This document shows positions 1-12,700 of a stretch of DNA of 64,000 bases, piece after piece (position 1 is the first letter of the stretch; every line of letters begins with the position of its first letter). The notes below the pieces were generated by a model. The model did no database searches. It had not been told where the DNA came from and saw only the letters and a program-made list of their open reading frames with translations. A program made the translations under genes and the position numbers. The stretch comes from Anseranas semipalmata (Eukaryota; Chordata; Aves; Anseriformes; Anseranatidae): NCBI GenBank assembly GCA_013399115.1, contig VXAA01001502.1, positions 444,229 through 508,228 of the forward strand, read 5' to 3'.

Positions 1-3000
1 AAAATGGCTGATTAGTTTTATGGAAAGTACAAAAGAAAAGGTAACTTTTTTTTCCTTTGTTAAAGATCCTCATTGTTGCCCATTCTTCAGCTTTTTTTTA
101 GGCAGGTTTAATAATTTCCAGAATTTCTTGAAGTAATTTCTGATTCGTCGAAGACCATCTTCATCTCAAAAACTAAGATTCATGACCTTACCAAAACCCA
201 TTCTCAAGGCCCCTCAGTGGTTTCAGAAAACATTACTGAAGGCATATATCAAAAGGCAGTCTTGTATTCTAGTCCTGAGCTTGGCAAAAAAATCTTAGAA
301 GTTTTTTGGTTTTTTTTTTTTTTTCTCTTTTACAAGGAATAATAGTAATTTTTCCCCCATAATTAACCAGTTATAAACCCTAGCGGGAAAATGAGACTCA
401 CACTATACTGAATACAAAAATTGCTTTTCTGTAATTTAAAGTTCAGTTTAAACAGGATTTCAGTAAAATCTCACAGAGGTTTTTTTTTTAATGCAAATTT
501 TCTTCTCTAACCCTATAAGACTTAAGGGGTGCACCTCCTTTGTCCTCCAGCAATAATGGTTCAGTCTTGATGATATTTGCATTTCCATACACACGTTCCT
601 TTTAGTACAAAGACTTAATTTAAACATCCAAAAACAGAGATTTTGCACATCTATTGTTTTTCATCGTGGATCATTCTGCAATGTTACCACCTACCCCTGG
701 GGTATCTTTGCTTATTCTTATTCTCTTCTTCTGTGATGTAACTTTTATAACTCAAGCTTTTATTTAACTTGTTTTTTTATTAACACCCAATACATGAACA
801 AATGAATGAAATGAAATGTAGGTAGTTTTAAGTAAAATAGTAAGTTCAGAATAAATTCTTTATTCTGATGTTATAAACCTTGTCATTGCTTCTCTGAAAA
901 CACAAGAAAAGCAGATGACAAAAGTGAGAATAAAATCACATTATCCTTGATGACTGCGGGCAGTTTAAACATGACAGCTGGTTCTTCATTTGGGGACATC
1001 TGCAGAAAGCTAACAGAAGTCTGAGTTTCCTGTGGAGAACAACTTTTTGTCTGAGTGGTATTATATTCTCTGCGCACCCTTCCTCCTCTGTACCGTATAG
1101 GCAGAAAAGATGCGGCTGGAGCTGCCCTCCTGTGAAATGGCTGGCTGGTGTGTGAGCGACAGGCCAGCGAAGGGCTGCCTCTGGGGAAGGAAGATCATCA
1201 AGTAATGATTGCCTTTCCTCAGGGGAAAATCTGGGTCTGTCTCATCTACCTTATGTCTATTTTTATGTAATTTTTAGGAATGTAATATACCTGACTCCTT
1301 TATGTGCCTGTCAGGTTGGATTGGAATTAGCCATTGGATCTGAAAGATGTTATGGAAAGGACCAACAGATAGACAGACAGACTATTGCACTTGCATAAAC
1401 CTTATTTCTGTAGGTAATGAGGCTGATTTTCTGATGGGTTTCATTGATTTCATCTTTTTAAAAGGTATTTTCCATAATAGCACTGACTATACTGACTAGT
1501 TACTATTAATCCGTATTTATCCATAAGAAATATGGACAGCAGAAATATTGTGCTTATTTTATGGTATATTTAGAAAAAAAAGAGACATTTATCTAGAAAA
1601 TAACACATTTTTGGCTGATCTAGATGCCAAGTAACTCAGAAGGAGAAAGCTACAAGCTTGATATTGTTAAGCATTCTGTAATGCACTGTCACTTATGGAT
1701 TTAGGACTTTATGTTATAAGGTATTATGAGGTATAAATATTTTTGAAAGTCCAAATATGTTCATATATTTCAGTATTTGGGTATAATTTTGACCTAGAGA
1801 AGCCTTTGTGCCATATGAGGTTCTTCCCAGACAGATTTTTGGTGAAAGGGATGCCCTAACAGTCACTTGAAGGCTAACATTGCCTATGTTGGGGAAATGA
1901 ACTATTAGAAAGCAAGTTAAATTACACATTTTGACATATGAGGTGTAATGTTTGGACTTGGTTAAAACGGAAGAATAGAATTCACTAGTCTTTTTAAATA
2001 CATGAGGTAACTCAAGGCAACTGGCAAGCAGTTAATATTTAAGTGTAGTAAACCTCAGTGTGGAAAAAAACAGTAGTTTAAAAAATACAGTTAAACATAG
2101 CTGTGTTTAACACTGTATACCAGCATGGTTGTCATATAAGAGCTACTCTCCGAGGACAGCAATAGACAGAAAGCACAGGCAATAGGAAGAAAGTAAATTG
2201 GGGTTATTTTCAAGTACTTAATCCCTTATCTGAAAATATATCCATGAATAGTGGGAAAAGGCCTTTGTTGTTGCAGAACAAGGCAGAAGTTAAACATGAA
2301 ATTGAAAGAAGGTGACATTCTTTTTCTCTAACATCTAAACAAAAATTTGTACACATTAACCCTTGGATTAATTCAAATACAAATTTGATGAATAGATTAT
2401 TTGCTCCTTTTACTTAGTCTGAACAGAATGATATTTCGGTATTTACTAGAGCTTTATCTTCCAGAAAACTTGTTTTTAGTTTTGCCTTACAAATCACTTT
2501 TTTAGTGTTTCAGGCTCAATGATGTGAAAGCTATTATTTCTATCTCAGAGGAATGAATGACAGCCTTTAAACCAGCTGTATTGCTTCACACAAGAAGCCC
2601 TATCCAGCCTGCGGTAGTGAAACCCTATGGAGTATGGACAAAAAGAACTAAGGAACAAATGAAACTCATTGCAAATATACTGTATACAGAGGTATTTCAA
2701 TATTATATGAATATTCTACAGTATAAAATATTTTTCATGTTGTTAAAGAACTTTATCCAAGATGTTGTTTTTTAAAGATCCCAATGAGATACAGATAAAC
2801 TAAGCAGATGCTATGTTACATTATTTATAAGGGCCTTAACAAGATATTCTCAAGTTGTGGATGCCTCATCCCTGGAAGTGTTCAAGGCCAGGCTGGATGG
2901 GGCTTTGAGCAACCTGGTCTAGTGGGAGGTGTCCCTGCCCATGGCAGGGGGGTTGGAACCAGATGATCTTTAAGGTCCCTTCCAAACCAAACCATTCTAT

Positions 3001-5950
3001 GATTCTGTGATTCTGCTCTAATATACATGCAATTTAAAGCACAAAAAAGTTTCGACTGACTAGAAGTCAAGAACTACGACCTTTAAAAAGATTAAAAAAT
3101 AGTCATACAGACATGTGCATGAATAATTACATATAGAACAGTAAAACAGGACTGATAGTTTCAGTGCTAACAAATCCTTAGGGTAACTGTCAAAACATGA
3201 AAAGAGCAAAGAGTGGAGAACTGTTTACTTTAGAGGCATTTAGAATGTAAAAGGTAATTTTCATCCATATGGATAAGCAGTCAGTACATGGTCATGCAGA
3301 GGATATGTGATCAGATCTTAAGCCATGATATATGTAATAGGGAGGATTTTTTTATTTTTATTTTGACTTTGGAAACATTTTCATCAAAACTGCATTGAAA
3401 TTACACAGATTAAAACAGACAACAACTGGTGCTAATAACCTTAATACTGTGTAGCCTGTTGATGTGTTATGTAGTTTGTTGATGGTGTTGACATCATGAA
3501 GAAAGGCCGAACTAAAGATAACAAATAATGCTTCAGGATCGGATTGGAGAGATTATCTAAGCATATGGTGTACAATATCAACTGTGCACAATACATATTT
3601 CTATCCTAAATATGGAAGGCAGAGGAAAAGCAACAAACTTGTGATTGAGCATTATGTCAGAAATAGCTGTTTTCTCCAATAAAAAATGTGTAAAAATCTA
3701 GTCATGAAATATAAATGAAAAACGAAATTTCCTAATTTTAGGTAAGCAATATTTGGACCATCTATTGGCCATAATCAACTCCTGTCTCAAGTAAATAAAA
3801 TATCACTCTGAGATGCATTCAGCTTAGCGTATACATCCTTTTTTTTTGACATACTACTGGAGTATTTGAAATGGATTGTTTTATTTATTTACAAAGCCTA
3901 AAATCCTGAGAGAAATTTGTGATAATTTCTTTCTCTAAATTTTTCACCTTATAGACATATTACTCAGAGTTGCATTCCAAAGGAATTTTTTCATTATTAC
4001 TTAAACTGCCATCACCCAAACAGAGATGTCTGTATGATCAACCAGCTGCAAAGAAAAATTGTGCTTATCTGAATGGTTATAAACCTTATATTTATGCCTC
4101 AGGAAAAATAATTGCAAAGGTAAAGATACTAAAAAGGAGATCTGACTGTCAACAGACATAGCCTTGTATCACAGAGCAGCTTACAAGACGCAAGGCTTGT
4201 TGGAAAATATGGAGATTCAAGGATTGATTTATTAGATTAATTCCATAGATTCCCATAGTGCAGTCAGACTGATGAGAATTTCACTAGAGAATCAGTGTTT
4301 GTTAACAATCATGCAGTCCTGTTCCTTTGAATCCAGAGTAAAATGAATGATACGGACTATAAGATATAGACAATAAGGGATAGTTTGTTTGGTTATTATT
4401 CTAAAAATCTCTTGCCATTATATTTTTTTCAGGTTCATTCTATCTGTATGACTGTGTCTAGTACTATCTTGTTGCCTTCTTTGTCAGTTTTATGGTCTTC
4501 TTATAGCTTTCTGTCCTCCCTCATCTTTTTATTAAGATATGGCCGGTAAAATTTCTCCATAGAGCTGAAATTGTTCCTATTTCCAAAGATACCTTTATTA
4601 AGTGAGAGTCTCCTACTGCTTAAAACATCTAATTCTACAAAGGAGCTTAATGACTATATACATTTATCTTAAATGTACGCCAGCACTTGCACATTTTCAT
4701 CCTGTTTCAGGAAGTCATATTCACTTTATTATAAAGCATAGTATTTCATATATTTGGTTAAATATATTTTATGAAAGGCTACAGGAGACCTATAGCAACA
4801 TCTTATGGACTTAACAGTTACAGAATTTTAAAATTTTGTAATATTTTTTATATTGTAGGCAGGAATCATCTACATGATCCAAAAGTAAGGTTGCCTGCTA
4901 GAAGAAAATAAAATAAAATAAACCAGTTGCAATTCTTTTTCCAGCTGGTAAATCACATCTAGTTACAATTCTTGAGTGTTGGTTAGTTCCCAAAAATTGT
5001 GTTAGAAGGCAAGTATGACTATGCTGACTGACTATGCAAGATAAAGCTGCCCTCCAGCAGCAGATGACTCTTAGTCCAATGACGTGGAACAAGAACAAAT
5101 ATTTGTAGCTATGGATCTCACATGTAAATCAGGTGAATTTTTCACCAAGTTATCATCTTTTCTAGTATTTTGATCATCTCTGTCTTTTACATTGCCATAT
5201 CTGTGAATGTTGTATTTATTTCTTTTGAGGAATTCTGAAGGAAAATCCTAGTCTCTATTTATGATGTGAGGGTTTTAAAATATGACAAAACTACAGGAGC
5301 GAAGGCCAATTGTTTGTGTATGCATTAGAATAAAATATTATCTTCAATATTTCCTGAGTTATTACTGTATTTAATGCATAGATCTGAGACCTAGGTCATC
5401 AGGGTCACATGCATTGTCAAGAGTCGCATATAGCTACCCATGAAATCATTGCTGTCTTTCCTCCTACGTAACTTACGGTCTCGCCCTGACCTGCAGCTGC
5501 CTCTGTCTCCTCTCCTGAATCGCTGTATGCATTGCCTGCCAACCAGCTTCCGCCCATTGTCTGCTGGTCCACAAAAAGTAACCCCAAGCCTGGCGTTAAA
5601 GCTTGTTTCCTTCTGCTCTGCTGCCCAGGGGTTCAGGAGGACAGCCCCTCTCTTGGCTCACCCTGCGCTGCCCTTGGAGTTGGGGGAACCCTGGCAGAGG
5701 CCGTGTGTGGACCACAGCAGAAGAATGGATTCTGTCCAGGTCCAAAATAGTTTTTCTGTATGTGGTGGCACAATCTGTGAATTAGGCTGACTTAATTTAA
5801 CACTTCACATCTAATGCCTGTTAGGAAATACTGAAAACAGTATTATAAAACAATTTTTTATTATTTATGTAAACATATACGTGCCTGTGCATTCCCATAC
5901 ATACACAGTTCAAGCGTTCTCTGCTTATCCCTTTCTTGAATATTGGTTTC
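1..5950. other. A/T-rich region without a supported gene
   Basis: Apart from the CR1 copy near 2850-3015, I see no gene here. Open frames are short and end in A/T-rich stops. The stretch from about 5440 to 5790 is visibly richer in G and C and open on the plus strand for about 116 codons, but it has no convincing splice sites or recognisable domain. If the minus-strand gene model is right, this is sequence beyond its 3' end. Confidence 0.6.
2850..3015 (+). mobile_element. CR1 LINE, 5'-truncated 3' end
   Basis: This is the 3' terminal part of a CR1 (chicken repeat 1) non-LTR retrotransposon, in sense orientation on the plus strand. Diagnostic stretches include GGAAGTGTTCAAGGCCAGGC near 2875, the 'ggctttgagcaacctggtct' block near 2900, 'cctgcccatggcaggggggt' near 2935, and 'aggtcccttccaa' near 2973. 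It ends in the CR1-specific tail of 8-bp repeats, ATTCTATG at 2994-3001 and ATTCTGTG at 3002-3009, followed by a partial third unit. There is no poly(A) tail, as expected for this family. The copy is severely 5' truncated, like most CR1 insertions, and keeps only the end of ORF2 and the 3' UTR. Its good preservation suggests a moderately young insertion and is the best clue that the host is a bird. Confidence 0.95.
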
Positions 5951-5957
5951 ATTTATT
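5857..5957 (-). promoter_or_regulatory. Candidate polyadenylation signals (minus strand)
   Basis: Read on the minus strand, AATAAA occurs at 5957-5952 and again at 5862-5857. They lie roughly 190 and 290 bases past the stop codon of the putative terminal exon at 6592-6146, a plausible spacing for a short 3' UTR. AATAAA is common by chance in A/T-rich DNA, so this is supportive only in context. Confidence 0.3.
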
Positions 5958-6145
5958 TGGGGGATTAATATGTGATGTTGCAAGAGTGTAACGATCTATT
6001 CCTGAAATTTGTCAAATAATGACCTGATAGGTGATCAGGTCAGCCTGAATGACCTATGCCCAAAAGTCCAAACTACCATAAAAGCATTTGTGTTTATATG
6101 TTATTTGAAAAATATTTACTCTTAAGAGATGTTAGATGTGTCTAT

Positions 6146-6592
6146 CTACAGTGGTAACTGTAATAGAATATCCTTGATCATTTCTGCTAATCTCATATTG
6201 CATGGATCAAATCCGAACCATTTTCTTACCCAAACTTTCATTAACAACTGCAAAAGGTTTGTGTAAGACTTGGAGTATGGACCTTGACTGAGAGTCTGTG
6301 GCAAGAGGTTTTGTAGCATTTCTTTTACTGGAGCGAGTTCTCTTTTACCATTATATGCCAGCATTTTCTTTTTATAGTACTTAGAGACTTTAAATAAAGG
6401 CTGTATTTTAAGTTGCTACACCAGCACACATAATAATGTATTTGTATTTTCTCTTTCATCTGCTAGATAACCACACCTTTCAGCTAAATGCGCAACAGCC
6501 TGCGGAAGCTCTTTGTACACCAGACGGTGAACTGCACAAGTCATGAGATGAAATAGAGGGAGACACAGTTCTGTTTGTTTCTTCAGGAAAAT
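6146..6592 (-). CDS. Putative terminal coding exon with one in-frame TAG
   Basis: On the minus strand a single frame runs from 6592 to a TAG ending at 6146. It gives 147 sense codons, interrupted only by a TAG at 6418-6416 (codon 59). An AG preceded by a pyrimidine-rich stretch (6594-6593) bounds it upstream. The intron side carries an in-frame TAA, as expected at a real boundary. Both halves look like protein: the first contains CAVHRLVYKELPQAVAHLAE, the second KRELAPVKEMLQNLLPQ and KVWVRKWFGFDPCN, alternating hydrophobic and charged residues like amphipathic helices. I recognise no domain and cannot name it. Incoming phase 0 matches the candidate exon at 18592-18508. The internal TAG could be a CAG-to-TAG change, a base error, the true stop, or a sign of decay. 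AATAAA follows about 190 bases on. Confidence 0.45.
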
Positions 6593-6764
6593 CTTTTATG
6601 AGCAGAGAAGGTAATTAATTAATCAGATGTATCCTTCTACAAAAATTATACAAGTTGCCAAGTCTTGCCAGATGGCCAATGCATGTTATTGAAAAGGAAT
6701 GTGGCTTTATTAAAAAATTGTGACTTAACTGCACACAGCGGGTAAAATCCAAATCCTTTTGAAG

Positions 6765-6806
6765 GACTTCATCTAAATTTAAATTTAGACTTCATCTAAA
6801 TTTAAA
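6765..6806. repeat. Short tandem duplication, 23-bp period
   Basis: GACTTCATCTAAATTTAAA occurs at 6765-6783 and again at 6788-6806. The start-to-start distance is 23 bases, consistent with a local slippage or repair duplication in A/T-rich DNA. Confidence 0.85.
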
Positions 6807-9266
6807 ATTTCAGTAAAACTAAACTTTTTTTAACAAACTCAATTTTAAATTATAATTTGGTTTAAGCCAATGAATTTCTCCTCAATTTTTATTTGACCTT
6901 TCCGTTTCCCTTTAATGGTTATTTCTGGTATTATTGACATTTGCATTATAACATATCCTTATTGCAAGCAATTCATCAGTTTGGCGGCTGGATTCTAAAC
7001 TCCTAAATTTGTGTTGTCTTCAGAGGGACTGAACATCTGATAAAACAAAGACTATAGATGAAGGAAGCTGTTCACTCTGTGATTCTTTAGCTTTTGAAAG
7101 GCAATACCATCATTCATCAATTTGGATATTCTTGAATTATATTGTAATTTGACTTAATGGAGTAATAATGAGAAACTGAGTGGGAGCAAAGGATTCATGC
7201 TTAGCCTCTGAAATAAAAAATAAACAGTATAGGAATTAAATAGCAATGGATATAGAAATTACAACAGATTTCATTGATGTCTTATTTTCTAACAAAATGA
7301 AGTATTTTCCATTCAGCTGATATGCCTGTGGTAATCGGCATCACCAATCATATTTCCAAGGAGCACTGTATGAGATTTACCAGAAAAGAATAGTGAATTA
7401 AATGACTGCATGTGAGGAGCATAGACAGAATTTCCCCCTCATTTATTCAAGATTGAATACAATAACCAAGGAAAACTGATGTAGCTAACCACTTCTGACT
7501 TGTGTAAATTGATATGGGATGGAGCTGTCATCTCCTAACCAGATTAAGTCTTTTCTTTAGGCCATTTTTAATCTAAGTTCCTTCATGAGGTTTTACTTTA
7601 GGGCAAAATAAACTGCTTGGTGTTCTGCTACTAAACTATTGATTTAATAAGATGACCAAAAGATAATAATCTACTGGTAACCAAGCATTTCAGTTGTGTG
7701 TGTTTTTGTCAATGCCTTTTCACTTGTCCTTCGCAGTATTTTGGGTAGTATAAGTAAAATGGGGACTAATCGCTAGTTTGCCTTAAACAGGGATGTAATA
7801 TTATAGCATGTTTGTTTTTTTGAATTGCTGTGATACAGGAAAAGTTTGAATATAGTCATCAATATAGAAGACACACAGGTAGAAAACTAATTTTTATTAG
7901 GTGCCTTACAAGGAACGCATACTAGAAAATGCAGGAGATGCAGCAGCAATACTTAAGACAGCTAAGAAAGTAGACTGACCTTTACTGTGGTCAGAAATTT
8001 AACTGAGCTCTACATTGTACTAAGACTCAATTATAAAATTTTCACTCATCCTAAATTATCAGTGATAGTTCTCAATTATCATTTACGTTACACTGAATTC
8101 ATTTACATTCCTGATGCATTATGGTTGTCAGCATTTTTCTGGGTTTACTGCTTCATACTTCAATTGGAGGCTTACAGTTTAATATTTCCCTGGTTTTTCA
8201 ACCTCTATAGCTTATAATATTACAATCCCCCTTATGCTAACTTAAATCTACCTAATATCCCAATAATGCTTGAATTCTAAAACCTGATTATCCCTTCCAC
8301 TTCTGCAAGGGATGAAATGATGATCCTCTTTTGAGAGGTGATGAAAGAGCAATAGCAATAATTGTAGCTTTTTTAAGACTCCACCAGAGCTTTGTGCAGT
8401 CAGAGGTCCCCAAGATTTTGGAAAAATGGGCAAAATCAGAAGAAAACATGACAAACTACTTATTTCTGAAAGTGGTTTCAGGACAAAAATGTTCAAGCAG
8501 CAAGACGTTATTTGCTAAGTGGATCTCCCATGGTCCTTTTGTTGTAGCTGTTCTGCAGAGATAATTAGTCTGTGGGAATGGCATGAGTGATCACATAGGA
8601 AAGAGATGCTCCACTATGTTATAGGGTAGGGCTAAAGAACACTGAGTGCCTTCCCTCACAAATTTTGACTACTTTTTCATATTATTTGGGACCAAGAGCT
8701 ATATCTCTTTTCTTTTCCTTTTCAAATGTGAGAACACAACAATCCACAAACTCCAAGAGCCAATTTGATCTGTTTTTCTTTTTAATCTTCTTTTCTACTA
8801 TGATTTATTTCTCTTTATGTATCAGCTTATTTCTCTTTGCATGCAGCTGTCAAATAATACAAAATTGGTTAATATTAAAATGATCAATAGGAGACATACT
8901 ACCTGACTGACATTCTGATTCATTTCCTTTAAATTCTATAGCAGCTTTTAGTCTGTAATCTGTAGGCCAACTCAAGATATTTTATGATAATATGTATTCC
9001 TGATATTTTGTCCTTTCATCTTGCTACATTTTTATTTGTATAATGCTATATGTTATTGGACAGAATGCAAACTAACCGTATATAATAAATGCAGCTCTTT
9101 ATAAATTTTGATTTTAAAATATACAAATCTTAATTATTATACCAGTATCCAAAAGCAGCAAGATCCAGTTGCCACAAATACTGTTGTTTCTCCTCCAGAG
9201 AAATGTAACAGCCAGTTTTTTTGATATAGGAATTTTACACAGAATCTAGAAAAGATATGTGGATGC

Positions 9267-9312
9267 TTTTTTTTTTTTTTTTTTTTTTTTAAATTGTATT
9301 TTTTCACTCAGN
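9267..9312. repeat. 24-T homopolymer and adjacent N
   Basis: A run of 24 T (9267-9290) is followed by A/T-rich sequence and one ambiguous base at 9312. Long homopolymers are typical places for base-calling doubt. No retroposon body or target-site duplication is evident beside it. Confidence 0.9.
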
Positions 9313-9662
9313 ATTAGAAGTGATTTATTCCATCACTGTGGTACATCAGTAGTAGGTTTATACAGTTCATGCACCATACCCTCTTACTTCACAGTAATAC
9401 AGAATTGATTAAAAGGATTCAAGAAGTGTAATGCAATGTGTTTGAAAAGTTTACACTGGAACAAACACAACAGTTTACCTGATAACTGAAGATTTTTCTT
9501 TGACTTTATTACAAATATGTTTTCCATTCTATAAAAGTAACAGATACTTTAAAATTTTACATATATGATAACATTCAATCAAGTGAATCAAAAAGAAATT
9601 TCACTGACACTGTTTTGGAATTAACCCTTGTGTAGTTCTTCCATTAACTATCATACCAACTG

Positions 9663-9716
9663 GTGTGTGTGTGTGTGTGTGTGTGTGTGTCTGTCTGTCT
9701 GTCTGTCTGTCTGTCT
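9663..9716. repeat. Compound microsatellite (TG)n(CTGT)n
   Basis: A (TG) tract of about 14 units (9663-9690) passes directly into (CTGT) units (9691-9716). Perfect units suggest the locus is probably length-polymorphic. Confidence 0.97.
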
Positions 9717-12700
9717 CCTAGGAACTTTTGTCATCTACTTTGGGACCGTAACTTCAAGGGACTGATGCCACTTACAATATTTTTATTTTAATGCAGTATG
9801 GGCTGCTTTCACTTCAGTAGAAATTAAGCAAAATACTTTTCAAAACAAATACAACACAAGAATCGAAGAGGTTTTCTAAGTGAATAAAGGAGTCTGGTAT
9901 CCAGTTTTTCAGAAGTGTATGTGAAACTTGCTCTTAATGCACTAATCCATTTTAAAAAAATGTGTAAATGGAGTTTCATAATGAGTTAGGATTAATAATC
10001 AAAAGCTGATCGTTATTAGTTCATTATTCTTCTCTTCCCTCATTTTTTCATCTTATCTGCAAGTAAATTGCAGGACTGCTGAATGGGTCCCATCTAGCCT
10101 GAATGGTCACTTACAAATCTGATCTACTTCCTCTAGATAAATTTTTCAGTAATGCTGTTTTCCAGTGTGGTTGAACTAGGCTAAAATTTTGTGTGTAAAT
10201 TAAATCCCCAAATTCTCCCTCCCTCTCCACTTGCCAAGACATGAGCAGTGGTATTTCCTACAGAGTAGCAAGTATCTCTCATTTTTAAGTCATAAAAATC
10301 ATCTCAGGTGAAGGAAATAATTCTTTCTCCCAGTGTGGCAAGGAAGAAATCCCACTTGTAAGGTACTATATGTTGGTTCTCCTCACCGAGTTTCTCTAGA
10401 TTCATTAAATTTCCTGTTAATCCTCTGAAACAACAACAAAAAAAGAGTAATGTTTGTTGTGTTCAGTCCCACTGTAACTCCATCGTTAAGCAAAATGTAA
10501 CTGCCTAAATCTCTAGGTATTATCCACTACGTAGAAAAACAAGTGTCATCATTGTTTAATATTTAACCAAAAAGGTGTTCTGAGTTAGTCTGAATGATGA
10601 GATTTCTATAATGAAATAAACAACATTGAAATCATGTTTGTATTCATTCTTAAGTGAATACCTGTCAAGTAAGTCACAGATCTCTCCTCCTAAATGCTTC
10701 AGTTTTTGGGGTGTGGAAATATTCCCTGTAATTAAACCTTATATGGACACTCTGGTTAAACTTTGCACTTGTGGTCACGCTTGCCAAGTACCACAGCTTT
10801 TTAACAAACCTGGTAATTTCTGGAGGGTTTTTGAAAATTTGCACCAGCTATTTGAAAGCCACAGATTAGATTCCAATATTTTAGATGAATGAGAAACCAT
10901 GTTATTATTAAACTTGAAAGGTACCAACATCTCTGAGCTTGACAGCATCCCACGGAAGATATATTTCCTGCTGCTACAGAAACATTAAGGTGATCCAAAG
11001 GTAAATCAGCAGTGACAGATCAGTGACCATATTGCACACTCAGCATCCTCAAGAGTACTGTGTTTGTCTGCATATCTCATACTTTTCTTATATAAAGAGT
11101 TTTCGTATCCATAATTAACGTGAGGATTTGATAGCCATAAAGTGTTTATTTGCAAGGTGTTTTCAAGCAAAATAAAAAACAGCCTGTGCTGTGACTGCCT
11201 CCCTTTCTGTGACTGGACTACAGGTTTGGACAGAGTGGTATATAAATTGAAGTCTGACACTTTAATGTTGCTGTAGCAGCTTCAAAACAAAATATATTGA
11301 AATCAATTATAGAAGAAGCCAAGATATGCATTGCAATATTGCAAAATATGCAAATACACCTCAGGAGCTGGTTGTTTCTTTATCTCTGTAGACTTTCTAT
11401 GCTTATATTTCTACTGATAGAAATAGAGTAACTCCATATTTATACATATAAATAAGATTTAAAATATTCATAATTTTAAAGAGACATTATATGTAGCCTT
11501 ATACCATGGCCTTCCTTCTTTGGATTGTTTTTTTAAAGAATATGTGATTACTTACAGAGGGGCAGAAGTTGTTCTCTTTCTTTAATAAATCATAAATGTT
11601 TTGGGATGTTTTTTTGTCCATAAAATGTTAGCATCTGCATGTTTGCTGAAAGAAGTTAAGAAAACAATCTTGTTACAAACTACTGATTTTTATTTTTATT
11701 TTAAACAATGTCTTATTTAAGAATATGAAAAATATTTATTAATGCTATGATACAATGATGATGAATATCATTTTATTTTAATTCCCAGACTCCCAATTTA
11801 CTTCTAGATCATACTAGCAGTACCCATCTCTCTGCTTGAGGCACTAGGTGAGCAGCAGATGTGGCCCCTGTTTTGTGACAGATTGCTCAATATGTGATTA
11901 GCCAAGCAACTGACAGCTTTCAGTGTCTGTACACAAACTCTTCAGTATTTTTTCCGTGCTTAGTATCATGTTGGATACAATATTTTTGAGAAAAGTTCAG
12001 GCAGAAGCTGAAATGGAGTTGATCAAATGATTATCAGATATTTAACAGCTATGACATAGTCCACAGCATGTGATAGCAACATCAGAACTACTATATTCTC
12101 AAGGATTTGTTTTCCATAAAATTGATAAAGAGAAGGACTTTGTAACTATCAAGCAGGTTCAGACTTGAGAAGGGGAAAGGATTTGCTCAGTGCTGAGAGC
12201 GTTATCTAGCAAAGTTATGTATCCATTGTGTACCACAATGAAATTAAGCTCACATACTTTGCTAAATTGAAGCCTAAGCCTATTACCAAAAACTGAGCAA
12301 GCAAAAAAGCATGGCAGAAAGAATGGCAGCTACAATGTACCATTTCATACCCAGGAAAAAAGGAAAATATGAAAACCAATACTATAAAGTAAATGCATAA
12401 AAACAGAGAGACTCATACATAGTTTACAGAACAGATCTTAGGAGAATTATTTTGCTGCCCTCAGAAGAACGTATCTCAGAATTGCGCATGATGCTACAGG
12501 ATTTCTTCAGAGAATATTTTGCATTGAGGGACATGCTAGTCGTTAACTGTTTTCAGTGCCTGTATGCTACCATGCGATGAAAAAAATTGTTACAATGCAA
12601 GAAAACTGGTGGGCAATGTAAGCAACAGAAATTCAAAACCTCTTACAATTCCTGAGAATATATTCTGTCTTTTCTAGACAAAACAAATTGTCATGCTCAG

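Noticed and set aside
5440..5790. 116-codon plus-strand frame as an exon
   Set aside because: Locally G/C-richer, but no matching splice sites and no family motif; overlapping frames are also open.
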